Source: Bryobacterales bacterium
Lineage (GTDB): Bacteria > Acidobacteriota > Terriglobia > Bryobacterales > Bryobacteraceae
Direction of reading: 5' to 3'
Assembly: GCA_003139735.1 (NCBI GenBank)
Contig: PLGA01000541.1
Location: forward strand, 1-7,197
DNA: 7,197 nucleotides
The translations under genes and the position numbers were made by a program. The notes under the pieces are model-generated. The model worked only from the letters and a program-made list of their open reading frames with translations, was not told the origin of the DNA and did not search any database. Shown one piece after another: positions 1 through 5,636 of this stretch (positions are counted from its first letter, which is position 1; each line of letters opens with the position of its first letter).

Positions 1-84
1 GAGGCGTATTCTCAAGATAGAGACGCGGCAACCTGCGGCGGGTCAATACCATCGCCGAAATAGTGCTTCGGAGTGCGAGAGAAT

Positions 85-111
85 CTCAAGAAAAGCCGAG
101 ACGACTCTCGG
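85..111 (-). terminator. Rho-independent terminator of the secreted-protein gene
   Basis: Read on the minus strand, CCGAGA and TCTCGG form a perfect 6-bp stem (111-106 with 101-96) closed by the tetraloop GTCG. It is followed at once by the T-rich run CTTTTCTT (95-88). It lies about 30 bases past the stop codon at 142-144, which suits termination of that gene. A second 6-bp hairpin, GTGGCG/CGCCAC (122-138), sits between the stop and this terminator but has no T-run of its own. Confidence 0.75.
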
Positions 112-141
112 GTCAGCAAGCGTGGCGGCTTGCGCCACACT

Positions 142-1419
142 CTACGGCAGCCGCACCACCGTGTATCCGCCAAGAGTCAGGGTATCGCCGGCTTGCGCGA
201 GCTCGCCCTGGAAGTTGATGGTGATCCCAGCGGAGTACGCGTCCGTGGCGCCGGCCACGCCGGCGGCGAGCGGTAGCACGGTTCCCCACGACTGCTGGCT
301 CAACTGCGCGCCGGCGGCCTCAATGGCGGCTTCCGCCCGCCCGCTCACCAGGGCATCCCCCACCGCGGCGGCGCGTTGCACGATGGTAGTTCCGCCCCAG
401 AGGACTTCGAAAGTGAAGCCGCCGCTGCTGCCCTGGTGTTCCAGGTCGAAACGGATCTCCACACGGTCGCCGGGCACTAACAGGCCGCCGGGGATCGTGC
501 AGCTTCCGATGCCGGCAAACGCCGTGGCGCTTGTCGCGGAGCCCGTGCCGGCGCACAGGACTTGCGGAGTCGGATACGGTTGCGACGCGCTACCGGTAGT
601 GGATCCCGTGAGCCGGTAGGAGGCCAGCAGCGTATCGCCGGGCTGCGGCGTGGACGCGGTGAGGAACTGTATGCTGCTGCCACTTACGGTGTAATCCACA
701 CCGGCCTTATCGAGCATGCCGTTGCGATAGATCGCCAGGCTGGCAGCCGGATTGGGTGCGCTCGAAAGGCTGAACGACGTGTTCGAGCCGTCCACGATTC
801 CGGAAAGCGCGGCGGCGTCCACGAAAGACGCGGTCGCGCCGCATGCCCCCGAAGAGCCATCCACATGCACGCAGTCGGTGGCGTTGCCGGTGGCGGATTC
901 CAATATGCCCAGCGCATCCACCACAGCTACGGCGCCGGCGGCGAAGCCCGCGCCCTTCATGGGCCGCGAAGCCAGATCGGCGATCAGCCCGGTCACGTCG
1001 GTTTCCGGGATGGGGACGGTGACCCCGCCGCCCGTATCCGTCCCGGTGCTCCCGCTGGCCGAGGCCACCCGCACGTCCCGCAACCGAACCGGCTGCGCGC
1101 TGGCCGGCACGGACCAGGTTTCTTCGAACTGGACGCGCCCGTCGGCGTTGTATTTGGCGATGTAGTACGCCGCCGGCGTGACGGTGGCGTTGGGCACAAG
1201 CTGCACGCGCAAATTGCCGTCCACGATTTTGACGGTGAGGACTTGCGTGGCGATGGCCGATTGGTCGGCGGCGGTGAAGCTGCTCCAATTGATGGTCACC
1301 GTGCCATTGAAGCGCGTGCCATCGGCCTTATAGAGAACGTCTTGAATGGTTGTGAGCGGCGGCGCCGCCAGCGCGGACGAAGCCAAGAGCGCAGCCGCCA
1401 AAATCGATCGGGTAAACAT
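142..1419 (-). CDS. Secreted beta-rich protein with phage-fibre-like segment, function unknown
   Basis: A 425-residue protein. Residues 1-19 are a clear Sec signal peptide (basic MFTR, a hydrophobic Ala/Leu core, cleavage near ALA-AP), so it should be exported. Residues about 20-118 are beta-rich, beginning with a 'YKADGTRFNGTVTI' stretch that recalls small beta-sandwich domains of phage tail proteins. Residues 119-200 are a Gly/Ser/Thr/Ala-rich linker containing 'DCVHVDGSSGACG'. Residues about 205-270 (VDGSNTSFSLSSAPNP...IYRNGML...DYTVSGSSIQF...PGDTLLASY) match the pattern common in phage structural and tail-fibre proteins. The C-terminal 145 residues are again beta-rich. Four cysteines (183, 193, 289, 307) could pair outside the cytoplasm. 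The ATG start is preceded by AGGAGG, 11 bases upstream, a slightly long spacing. No enzyme motif is visible. The gene looks monocistronic: fabH ends 155 bases upstream and a terminator follows. Adhesion or a surface structural role is only inference. Confidence 0.85.
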   Translation of the reverse strand: MFTRSILAAALLASSALAAPPLTTIQDVLYKADGTRFNGTVTINWSSFTAADQSAIATQVLTVKIVDGNLRVQLVPNATVTPAAYYIAKYNADGRVQFEETWSVPASAQPVRLRDVRVASASGSTGTDTGGGVTVPIPETDVTGLIADLASRPMKGAGFAAGAVAVVDALGILESATGNATDCVHVDGSSGACGATASFVDAAALSGIVDGSNTSFSLSSAPNPAASLAIYRNGMLDKAGVDYTVSGSSIQFLTASTPQPGDTLLASYRLTGSTTGSASQPYPTPQVLCAGTGSATSATAFAGIGSCTIPGGLLVPGDRVEIRFDLEHQGSSGGFTFEVLWGGTTIVQRAAAVGDALVSGRAEAAIEAAGAQLSQQSWGTVLPLAAGVAGATDAYSAGITINFQGELAQAGDTLTLGGYTVVRLP

Positions 1420-1511
1420 GAAGTGCGAACCCTCCTGCCGACTTCAGTGTAGCTTTGGCGCATCTCGAATCAGCCTGTGAGGGCCGTGGCCATAGGAGAG
1501 AGAACACTTGT

Positions 1512-1528
1512 GTTATAAGTGCGTTATA
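1512..1528 (-). promoter_or_regulatory. Tandem TATAAC boxes upstream of the secreted-protein gene
   Basis: Two copies of TATAAC on the minus strand (1517-1512 and 1528-1523) are offset by exactly 11 bp, about one helical turn. They lie about 95 bases upstream of the ATG at 1419. Either could be a -10 element, but neither has a convincing -35 hexamer at 16-18 bp. An A-rich stretch (AAAAAA, minus strand, 1547-1542) lies just upstream. This may be a pair of overlapping promoters or a regulator site. Confidence 0.3.
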
Positions 1529-1574
1529 GCACCCAAGAAGATTTTTTAAGTTGGTGTGACCGGGTCCGCGCGCC

Positions 1575-2567
1575 TCAGTACGCCCAGCGCCACAAACTCG
1601 TGCCCACGGTATAACCGGCGCCCACGGCGGCGAATAATACCAGGTCGCCCTTCTTAAGGCGGCCTTGCAGAATGGCGTCGCGGGTGGCCAGCGGGATGGT
1701 GCCGGAGGTGGTATTCCCGTAACGGTCGATGTTGACCAGGACCTTCTCCGGAGGGATGCCCAACCGGTCGCTGGCGGCATTGATAATGCGGATGTTGGCC
1801 TGGTGCGGAATCATGATGGCCACGTCGTCGCCGGTGAAGCCATTGCGCTGCAACAGGTCGCGGCAGGATTCGTACATCTTGCGGACAGCGTACTTGAATA
1901 CCTGGCCGCCGTCCTGTTTCACGTAGTGCAAGCGCTTGTCCACGGTTTCATGGGAGGGCGGCAAGCGGCTGCCGCCAGCCGGCATGTTCAGGAACGGGGC
2001 CCCGGAGCCATCGATTTCGCCCAGGAAATCGATGAAGCCGCAATCCTCGCCATCCGCCACGGGCTCGAGGATCATGGCGCCGGCGCCGTCCCCGAAGAGG
2101 ATGCAGGTGGCGCGGTCGGTGTAGTCGATAATCCGGCTCATGGTGTCGGCCCCGATGACCAGGACCTTGCGGTGCGTTCCGGCGGCCACCAGGTGGGCGC
2201 CGACGGTCAGCCCGTAGACGAAGCTGGAGCACGCGGCGATCAGGTCGAAACCCCAAGCGCCGCGGGCGCCCAGCCGGTCCTGCACCAGGCACGCGGTGGA
2301 AGGGAACATGTGGTCCGGAGTGACGGTGCACACCAGGATGGCGTTCAGCTCGGAAGCGTCCACGCCGTTCTGCGCCAGCGCGCAACGGGCGGCTTCCACG
2401 GCCATATCGGAGGTGGCCATTTCGGGGTCCGCGATGTGGCGCTCATGAATGCCGGTGCGCTCCAGAATCCACTGGTCGTTGGTTGCAACCATCTTTTCGA
2501 GATCCGAATTCGTGAGCAGGCGCGGCGGAGTATAGCACCCCAGGGCGGTGATTTTGACCTTTGGCAA
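1575..2567 (-). CDS. fabH: 3-ketoacyl-ACP synthase III (FabH)
   Basis: This enzyme condenses acetyl-CoA (or another short acyl-CoA) with malonyl-ACP to start type II fatty-acid synthesis in the cytoplasm. From the start chosen here the protein has 330 residues, close to the family norm. The thiolase-fold catalytic triad is intact: Cys113 in 'AACSSFVYGL', His255 in 'IPHQANIRI' and Asn285 in 'YGNTTSGTIP'. 'RTGI' (37-40), 'FGDGAGA' (158-164) and the C-terminal 'VGAGYTVG' (315-322) are also typical. An insertion around 'MPAGGSR' (195-201) before the His makes it slightly longer than E. coli FabH. The frame stays open upstream to 2723, but that extension runs through repetitive intergenic DNA. TTG at 2567-2565 has AAAGGA six bases upstream and gives MPKVKITALG, where FabH proteins normally begin. 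An in-frame ATG at 2600 lacks a good ribosome site. No other fatty-acid gene adjoins it and no terminator is evident. The starter-acyl preference cannot be read from the sequence. Confidence 0.95.
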   Translation of the reverse strand: MPKVKITALGCYTPPRLLTNSDLEKMVATNDQWILERTGIHERHIADPEMATSDMAVEAARCALAQNGVDASELNAILVCTVTPDHMFPSTACLVQDRLGARGAWGFDLIAACSSFVYGLTVGAHLVAAGTHRKVLVIGADTMSRIIDYTDRATCILFGDGAGAMILEPVADGEDCGFIDFLGEIDGSGAPFLNMPAGGSRLPPSHETVDKRLHYVKQDGGQVFKYAVRKMYESCRDLLQRNGFTGDDVAIMIPHQANIRIINAASDRLGIPPEKVLVNIDRYGNTTSGTIPLATRDAILQGRLKKGDLVLFAAVGAGYTVGTSLWRWAY

Positions 2568-2573
2568 GTGGTG

Positions 2574-2579
2574 TCCTTT
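2574..2579 (-). promoter_or_regulatory. Ribosome binding site fixing a TTG start for fabH
   Basis: AAAGGA on the minus strand lies six bases before the TTG at 2567-2565. The alternative in-frame ATG (2600-2598) and the far upstream ATG (2723) have no comparable purine-rich site. This decides the start in favour of TTG. Confidence 0.65.
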
Positions 2580-2652
2580 TAAACATTCAGAGTAACCCAT
2601 CCGGCTGGTCCGGGTGGCGTCGTTATGGGACCAGGCAGCAGACAAGGCCTTG

Positions 2653-2676
2653 ACGCGGAGACGCGGAGACGCGGAG
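2653..2676. repeat. Three tandem copies of ACGCGGAG in a probable dispersed repeat
   Basis: Three perfect head-to-tail copies of ACGCGGAG occupy 2653-2676, followed by AAGAACC. Read on the opposite strand the unit is CTCCGCGT. Translated, the stretch gives 'SPRLRV' or 'RRRGDAE' type peptides. From memory, such peptides recur in spurious predicted proteins of many soil bacteria because this kind of intergenic repeat is dispersed through their genomes. The repeat is directly visible; membership of a dispersed family is inferred. Confidence 0.7.
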
Positions 2677-2791
2677 AAGAACCAAATAGGGCGCAGAGCA
2701 AGCCGAGGAGGATTCCCTTGCAAAACTCGGCGCCGGGGCGCCCGCCCTTGCGGGCCCGTCTCGGCGGTGTATTGGAAGGTACCTCCAGGTT

Positions 2792-2831
2792 CGCCGGCGA
2801 TTGACTACCGGCGCGGGTTTTGGTGTACACT
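2792..2831 (+). promoter_or_regulatory. Candidate infC promoter with inverted repeat around the -35
   Basis: TTGACT (2801-2806) matches five of six -35 consensus bases. TACACT (2826-2831) is a fair -10 at a long 19-bp spacing; TGTACA (2824-2829) would give 17 bp. The -35 is enclosed by the perfect inverted repeat CGCCGG (2792-2797) / CCGGCG (2808-2813), whose 10-bp gap contains the hexamer, so a dimeric repressor bound there would block it. Transcription would start near 2838 and give a leader of about 120 bases before infC. Confidence 0.45.
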
Positions 2832-2876
2832 TGAATCTGACGTACTTTACGCTTGCCTCCAATCCGCACCATTCCG

Positions 2877-2912
2877 ACTCTCGACCTGAGAGTGAAACCG
2901 GGCGTTCCGCCC
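2877..2912 (+). promoter_or_regulatory. Two consecutive hairpins in the infC leader
   Basis: ACTCTC/GAGAGT (2877-2882 with 2888-2893) forms a 6-bp stem with loop GACCT. Seven bases on, GGGCG/CGCCC (2900-2904 with 2908-2912) forms a 5-bp stem with loop TTC. Neither is followed by a T-run, so they are not simple terminators. They lie 45-80 bases before the infC start, a place where translation-factor and ribosomal-protein leaders often carry control structures. No known leader family was recognised. Confidence 0.35.
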
Positions 2913-2956
2913 TTGTCCGCACATCTTCGCGATCCCGAAGCCAACGCATAATCTAA

Positions 2957-3550
2957 ATGTATCCAGGCAGAAATTACCCCCCTCGCAGGCAGAACCGCAG
3001 AGAGAACGTGAACGAGTCCATCCGTGCGCGTGAAGTGCGGGCCGTTTTTCCGGACGGAACCACGGAAGTCATGCCCACGGCAGCGGCTCTGCGCAAAGCG
3101 CAGGAGCTGGGCCTGGACCTGGTTCTGGTGGCGCCGACGGCCGTACCACCGGTGGCTAAAGCCGTGGATTTCGGCCACTACCAATACGAGCAAAAAAAGA
3201 AGCAGCACGACGCCAGGAAGAAGCAGCACGTGGTTCAAGTGAAGGAACTGAAGTTCCGTCCCAACACCGACGATCACGACTACGATTTCAAGAAGAACCA
3301 TGCCATTCGCTTTTTAGCGGAAGGCAACCGGGTCAAGGCGGTGGTGCAATTCCGCGGGCGCGAAATTGCGCATGCCGACCTGGGCAAGAAGCTGCTCATG
3401 CGCTTCGCCGAAGACCTGACCTCATACGGCACCGTCGAAAGCCAGCCGCGTATGGAGGGGCGAAACGCTCACATCCTGATCAGCCCGACGAAGGCGGCCG
3501 CCAAGCCGGGCGAAAAGCCGGCGCCCGTGGCGCCGCCGCGCCCGCAGTAG
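2957..3550 (+). CDS. infC: Translation initiation factor IF-3
   Basis: IF-3 binds the 30S subunit, blocks premature 50S joining and proofreads the start codon and initiator tRNA. The 197 residues show the family layout: a basic N-terminal extension (1-17), N-domain from 'NESIRAREVRAVFPDG' (about 19-80), a Lys/Gln-rich linker helix (79-92), C-domain from 'VVQVKELKFRPNTDDHDY' (92-109) through 'FRGREIAHADLGKKLL' (132-147), and a Lys/Ala/Pro tail (179-197). An in-frame TAA touches the ATG, so nothing further upstream is possible. GTG at 3008 (VNESIR) is an alternative start with a weak AGAGAG before it; the ATG has no evident ribosome site. Unusually, rpmI and rplT do not follow: the next gene is convergent, 42 bases on. 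The N-domain signature is off-consensus ('PPVAKAVDFGHYQYE' where families usually have Cys, Ile-Met and Lys), so a second, divergent IF-3 copy is possible. Family assignment is firm. Confidence 0.93.
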   Translation: MYPGRNYPPRRQNRRENVNESIRAREVRAVFPDGTTEVMPTAAALRKAQELGLDLVLVAPTAVPPVAKAVDFGHYQYEQKKKQHDARKKQHVVQVKELKFRPNTDDHDYDFKKNHAIRFLAEGNRVKAVVQFRGREIAHADLGKKLLMRFAEDLTSYGTVESQPRMEGRNAHILISPTKAAAKPGEKPAPVAPPRPQ

Positions 3551-3551
3551 C

Positions 3552-3580
3552 GCCGCTGTTCATCGGCTATTATTTTGCTT
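3552..3580 (+). terminator. Weak candidate terminator of infC
   Basis: Directly after the infC stop, GCCG/CGGC (3552-3555 with 3564-3567, 8-base loop) precedes the T-rich TATTATTTTGCTT. A second hairpin, GCGCT/AGCGC (3583-3601), is followed by TTCTTTG inside the end of the convergent gene. Both stems are short. Their position between two convergent genes is the main support. Confidence 0.4.
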
Positions 3581-3592
3581 CCGCGCTCCTGT

Positions 3593-3889
3593 CTATAGCG
3601 CTTCTTTGAGTTTCCGCCGGTATTGTTCAAAGGCCTTGCGGCCGGCGCCCGTCAGATGGAGCAATGTCAGCGGCACCTTGCCACGGTAGGTCTTCACCAC
3701 CTCGACGTAACCCGCTTCCTCCAGGCGCGAGAGGTGGCTGGAAAGCGTCCCCTTGTTCATGCCTGTCTCGTGTTGCAGATAGAGGAAGTCGGCTTTCTCG
3801 ACGGCGAAGAGGAGGGCCGCGATCATCAGCCGTCCCGGTTCGTGAATCACGCGATCGAGCTCGGCGATGGCTTGGATCTGCGGGTTCAT
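3593..3889 (-). CDS. Small winged-helix transcriptional regulator
   Basis: A 98-residue single-domain protein of the HTH_34 / MarR-ArsR-like winged-helix type. It runs: helix 1 'MNPQIQAIAELDRVIHEPGRLMIAALL', a helix-turn-helix 'DFLYLQHETGMNKGTLSSHLSRLEEAGYVE' (split here as 34-53 and 54-63) with the recognition helix near 46-58, a beta-wing 'VVKTYRGKVPLTLLHLT' (64-80), and a C-terminal basic helix 'GAGRKAFEQYRRKLKEAL' suited to dimerisation. No sensor domain or metal-binding Cys cluster is present. The frame is open back to 4093, but that part overlaps the membrane gene in another frame. The ATG at 3889 has AGGA six bases upstream and shares ATGA with the upstream stop, so translation is likely coupled. 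It probably controls its own operon; this is inferred from position. The family is clear, the ligand is unknown. Confidence 0.92.
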   Translation of the reverse strand: MNPQIQAIAELDRVIHEPGRLMIAALLFAVEKADFLYLQHETGMNKGTLSSHLSRLEEAGYVEVVKTYRGKVPLTLLHLTGAGRKAFEQYRRKLKEAL

Positions 3890-4527
3890 TGGGCGTCCTG
3901 CGCGGGGGCTTCGGTGTGGCGAAGGTAGAGCCAGAAACTGATGGCGCCGGAGATCAATAGCAGGGGGCCCCAAAGCATGAAAGATGGCAAACAGACGGCC
4001 AGCCAGGAGTGGCCGGTAAGCGAGCCAATCAGATCCCCCGGGAGGATGGCAATCAGAATGGAGCTGAGCGCCATCGCCGACGCCACGGCCCATTTCCAGC
4101 GAACCTCCCTGGCGAAGTGGTAGGCATAACTGGCCGCGGAGAGCAGGCCGACCAGGGAGGCCCCCGTCGTGAGGTCCCAGTGCCGCCGGACAGCGAGCAT
4201 TATTAGGGTAAGGGAGGCCGGCGCCGCGACGACCGCAAGGATCGTCGGTCCGACTCTGTCGCGCTTCCGGTATTCGACGAACCCGGTGCGAGGATAAGTG
4301 ATGCGCTCTTTAATCGCTTTGGTCCCATAGTGGAGAATCGCCCACATCGAGCCGAAGTAGATATAGAACACCCACATGCTGTGCCATGCGGAATGGGCGG
4401 GCGAGCGTACCAGCGTCCACTGGAAGAACGCAAAGCTCAGGGCCCCGACGCCCGCTTCCAGTTCGCCGACGCCATCGATGTTGTTGTAGTATTTGGGGCG
4501 ATTCAACAGACCCTTAATTTCATCCAC
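3886..4527 (-). CDS. Polytopic inner-membrane protein, function unknown
   Basis: A 213-residue protein with about six hydrophobic segments (roughly 23-40, 49-67, 93-113, 120-138, 145-168, 174-202), so an integral cytoplasmic-membrane protein. Between segments two and three is a basic loop, 'KAIKERITYPRTGFVEYRKRDR' split as residues 70-80 and 81-91. A similar 'YPRTG-V-YR' loop occurs, as I recall, in uncharacterised membrane proteins of Acidobacteria and Chloroflexi, often beside small winged-helix regulators. No transporter or enzyme motif is visible. The start is GTG at 4527 with GAGGAG seven bases before it. The TIGR03435 stop is 32 bases upstream, and the TGA overlaps the ATG of the regulator by four bases. 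Co-transcription with both neighbours is therefore likely. It could be the target or the membrane sensor of the paired regulator; neither is demonstrated. Confidence 0.85.
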   Translation of the reverse strand: MDEIKGLLNRPKYYNNIDGVGELEAGVGALSFAFFQWTLVRSPAHSAWHSMWVFYIYFGSMWAILHYGTKAIKERITYPRTGFVEYRKRDRVGPTILAVVAAPASLTLIMLAVRRHWDLTTGASLVGLLSAASYAYHFAREVRWKWAVASAMALSSILIAILPGDLIGSLTGHSWLAVCLPSFMLWGPLLLISGAISFWLYLRHTEAPAQDAQ

Positions 4528-4559
4528 GTTCGTTCTCCTCGCCGGCGAAAGCGCCCGCG

Positions 4560-5567
4560 TTAGTTCTCAGTCGGCGTCTTCTCTACATGGTCGATTACCA
4601 GTTGTTCCACCATGGCCTTGCGCGATTCCAGCTTCAAACCCAAGGACTCGATGGACTTGGAAAGCGACGAGGAGCCGCCTGGATCGGATGCCGCATCGGC
4701 CGGCATAGCCGCTCCCGCTGCCTCGGCCGGTGGACTCGGTACGCCCATCTTTTCCTGCACCACGCTCCGCATATCGCTCCGCATGTCCGCCAGCGAGAAA
4801 CTGAATGCTACCTGGTAGTTCCCTTTGAGGCCGGTCATGTCCTTCACTTCCTGTCCGCCGTTCGCCTGCGAGAGTGAGGTCAGCATGTTCGCGAGGTCCT
4901 CCATGGTCAACCGGCTGGTCTCGATGCGTATCGACTGCTTGGCCGCGTCCGTGCTGATGCTTTGGGATCCCTTCGAACCCATATTTATCGTTCCGGAAAC
5001 TAGGTCCTTGCCGGTTGTCATGCGTATCGGCCCATCTGGGCTGTCGATCTGCTTTTCGCCGGGCTTGAGGGGCGCGGCCGGGTCGATTGCCGGGGGCGTC
5101 TCGGGAGATTCCTTCATCTTCGGCCCTCCCTCGCCAACGACGAGCGCAAGCACCGGGTGCTCCTTGCTCTCGCGGTGCAGCGCCAGTTTGAAGCGATCTT
5201 CCAGCAGCGCCTGTAGCATCCTGGGAGCGTCGTCCTTGGAAGCCCCGTCGGGTAACTTCGCAAAGATATCGAAACGCTGGTTGGCGATCCAATCCGGGCC
5301 GGTGATCTGATAGGGCTTCACCTTGTATGCCAGGACGATCAGGTCTTTGAGCGACATGTAGGTATACTCGGCCCTGGCCCCATCGACGCGCGGGCCTAGC
5401 TTCGGCCCTTGCCCGGCTCGAATGTCCATCGCCAGTTTCAGCATGTCGAGCGGAGCCGACGGTTTGACGGACGCGACTTCGAAAGCGGGTGCGGTTTGCG
5501 CCGGCGCCAGCATGGCTGTCACAGCCAGAAATGAAGCAATCGTGAATCGCCGCAGAGCCTTTCGCAT
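4560..5567 (-). CDS. TIGR03435-family secreted protein
   Basis: A 335-residue member of TIGR03435, a family of unknown function massively duplicated in Candidatus Solibacter and related soil Acidobacteria. Residues 1-24 form a signal peptide (MRKALRR, then a hydrophobic core, then APAQTA). Family hallmarks follow: 'FEVASVKPS' (29-37), 'YMSLKDLIVLAYKVKPYQITGP' region (70-91), 'RFDIFAKLP' (98-106), 'MLQALLEDRFKLALHRES' (117-134), 'LVVGEGGPKMKES' (142-154), 'LTMEDLANMLT' (220-230), 'DMTGLKGNYQVAFSFS' (243-258) and the C-terminal 'VIDHVEKTPTEN' (324-335). It appears full length. An Ala/Pro/Ser/Gly-rich stretch (277-305) before the C-terminal hallmark is low complexity. The ATG has GAGGG four bases upstream and a perfect TATAAT ten bases upstream. 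It heads the minus-strand cluster with the membrane protein and regulator. Export is predicted; activity is unknown. Confidence 0.93.
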   Translation of the reverse strand: MRKALRRFTIASFLAVTAMLAPAQTAPAFEVASVKPSAPLDMLKLAMDIRAGQGPKLGPRVDGARAEYTYMSLKDLIVLAYKVKPYQITGPDWIANQRFDIFAKLPDGASKDDAPRMLQALLEDRFKLALHRESKEHPVLALVVGEGGPKMKESPETPPAIDPAAPLKPGEKQIDSPDGPIRMTTGKDLVSGTINMGSKGSQSISTDAAKQSIRIETSRLTMEDLANMLTSLSQANGGQEVKDMTGLKGNYQVAFSFSLADMRSDMRSVVQEKMGVPSPPAEAAGAAMPADAASDPGGSSSLSKSIESLGLKLESRKAMVEQLVIDHVEKTPTEN

Positions 5568-5577
5568 CTTGCCCTCT

Positions 5578-5583
5578 ATTATA
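5578..5583 (-). promoter_or_regulatory. TATAAT -10 box very close to the TIGR03435 start
   Basis: A perfect TATAAT on the minus strand ends ten bases before the ATG at 5567, so transcription would begin only a few bases upstream of the start codon. No recognisable -35 hexamer is found at 16-18 bp. It may drive a near-leaderless message, or be chance AT-rich sequence if transcription arrives from the CoA-transferase gene upstream; no terminator is seen in the 69-bp gap. Confidence 0.4.
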
Positions 5584-5636
5584 GATAGTCGTCGGACGAG
5601 GGCGTTTCTTACAAGGAGGCGCCGCTGACAGGTTCC

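Larger units (their letters stand above)
2568..2956. other. 389-bp divergent intergenic region between fabH and infC
   Basis: No credible gene was found here on either strand. The fabH side (about 2641-2760) carries repetitive DNA: the palindrome CAAGGCCTTG (2643-2652), three copies of ACGCGGAG, and a GC-rich hairpin GCCCGC/GCGGGC with loop CCTT (2740-2755). The infC side holds an 8-bp palindrome AGGTACCT (2777-2784), a candidate promoter and two leader hairpins. Frames that stay open across it translate to low-complexity Arg/Ser/Ala-rich peptides with no family resemblance. No clear fabH promoter could be placed. Confidence 0.7.

Noticed and set aside
562..1452. A 296-codon plus-strand frame opposite the secreted-protein gene
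   Set aside because: Arg/Gly/His-rich with no signal peptide or domain; the minus-strand frame has a signal peptide, ribosome site and terminator.
1541..1550. T-run considered as the end of a plus-strand terminator
   Set aside because: No stable stem precedes the run and no plus-strand gene ends there.
1665..2582. A 305-codon plus-strand frame opposite fabH
   Set aside because: Compositionally odd and without motifs, while the minus strand has a complete FabH with its full catalytic triad.
2653..2676. Tandem octamer considered as a CRISPR-like array or plasmid iteron
   Set aside because: The units are only eight bases, directly abutting with no spacers, only three copies, and there is no cas or replication gene nearby.
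2579..3301. A 240-codon minus-strand frame across the intergenic region and the start of infC
   Set aside because: It is antisense to conserved IF-3 sequence and then reads through repeat DNA; no family resemblance.
3890..4093. 68-residue N-terminal extension of the winged-helix regulator
   Set aside because: It lies entirely inside the membrane-protein gene in another frame; the ATG at 3889 has its own ribosome site and sits in an ATGA overlap.
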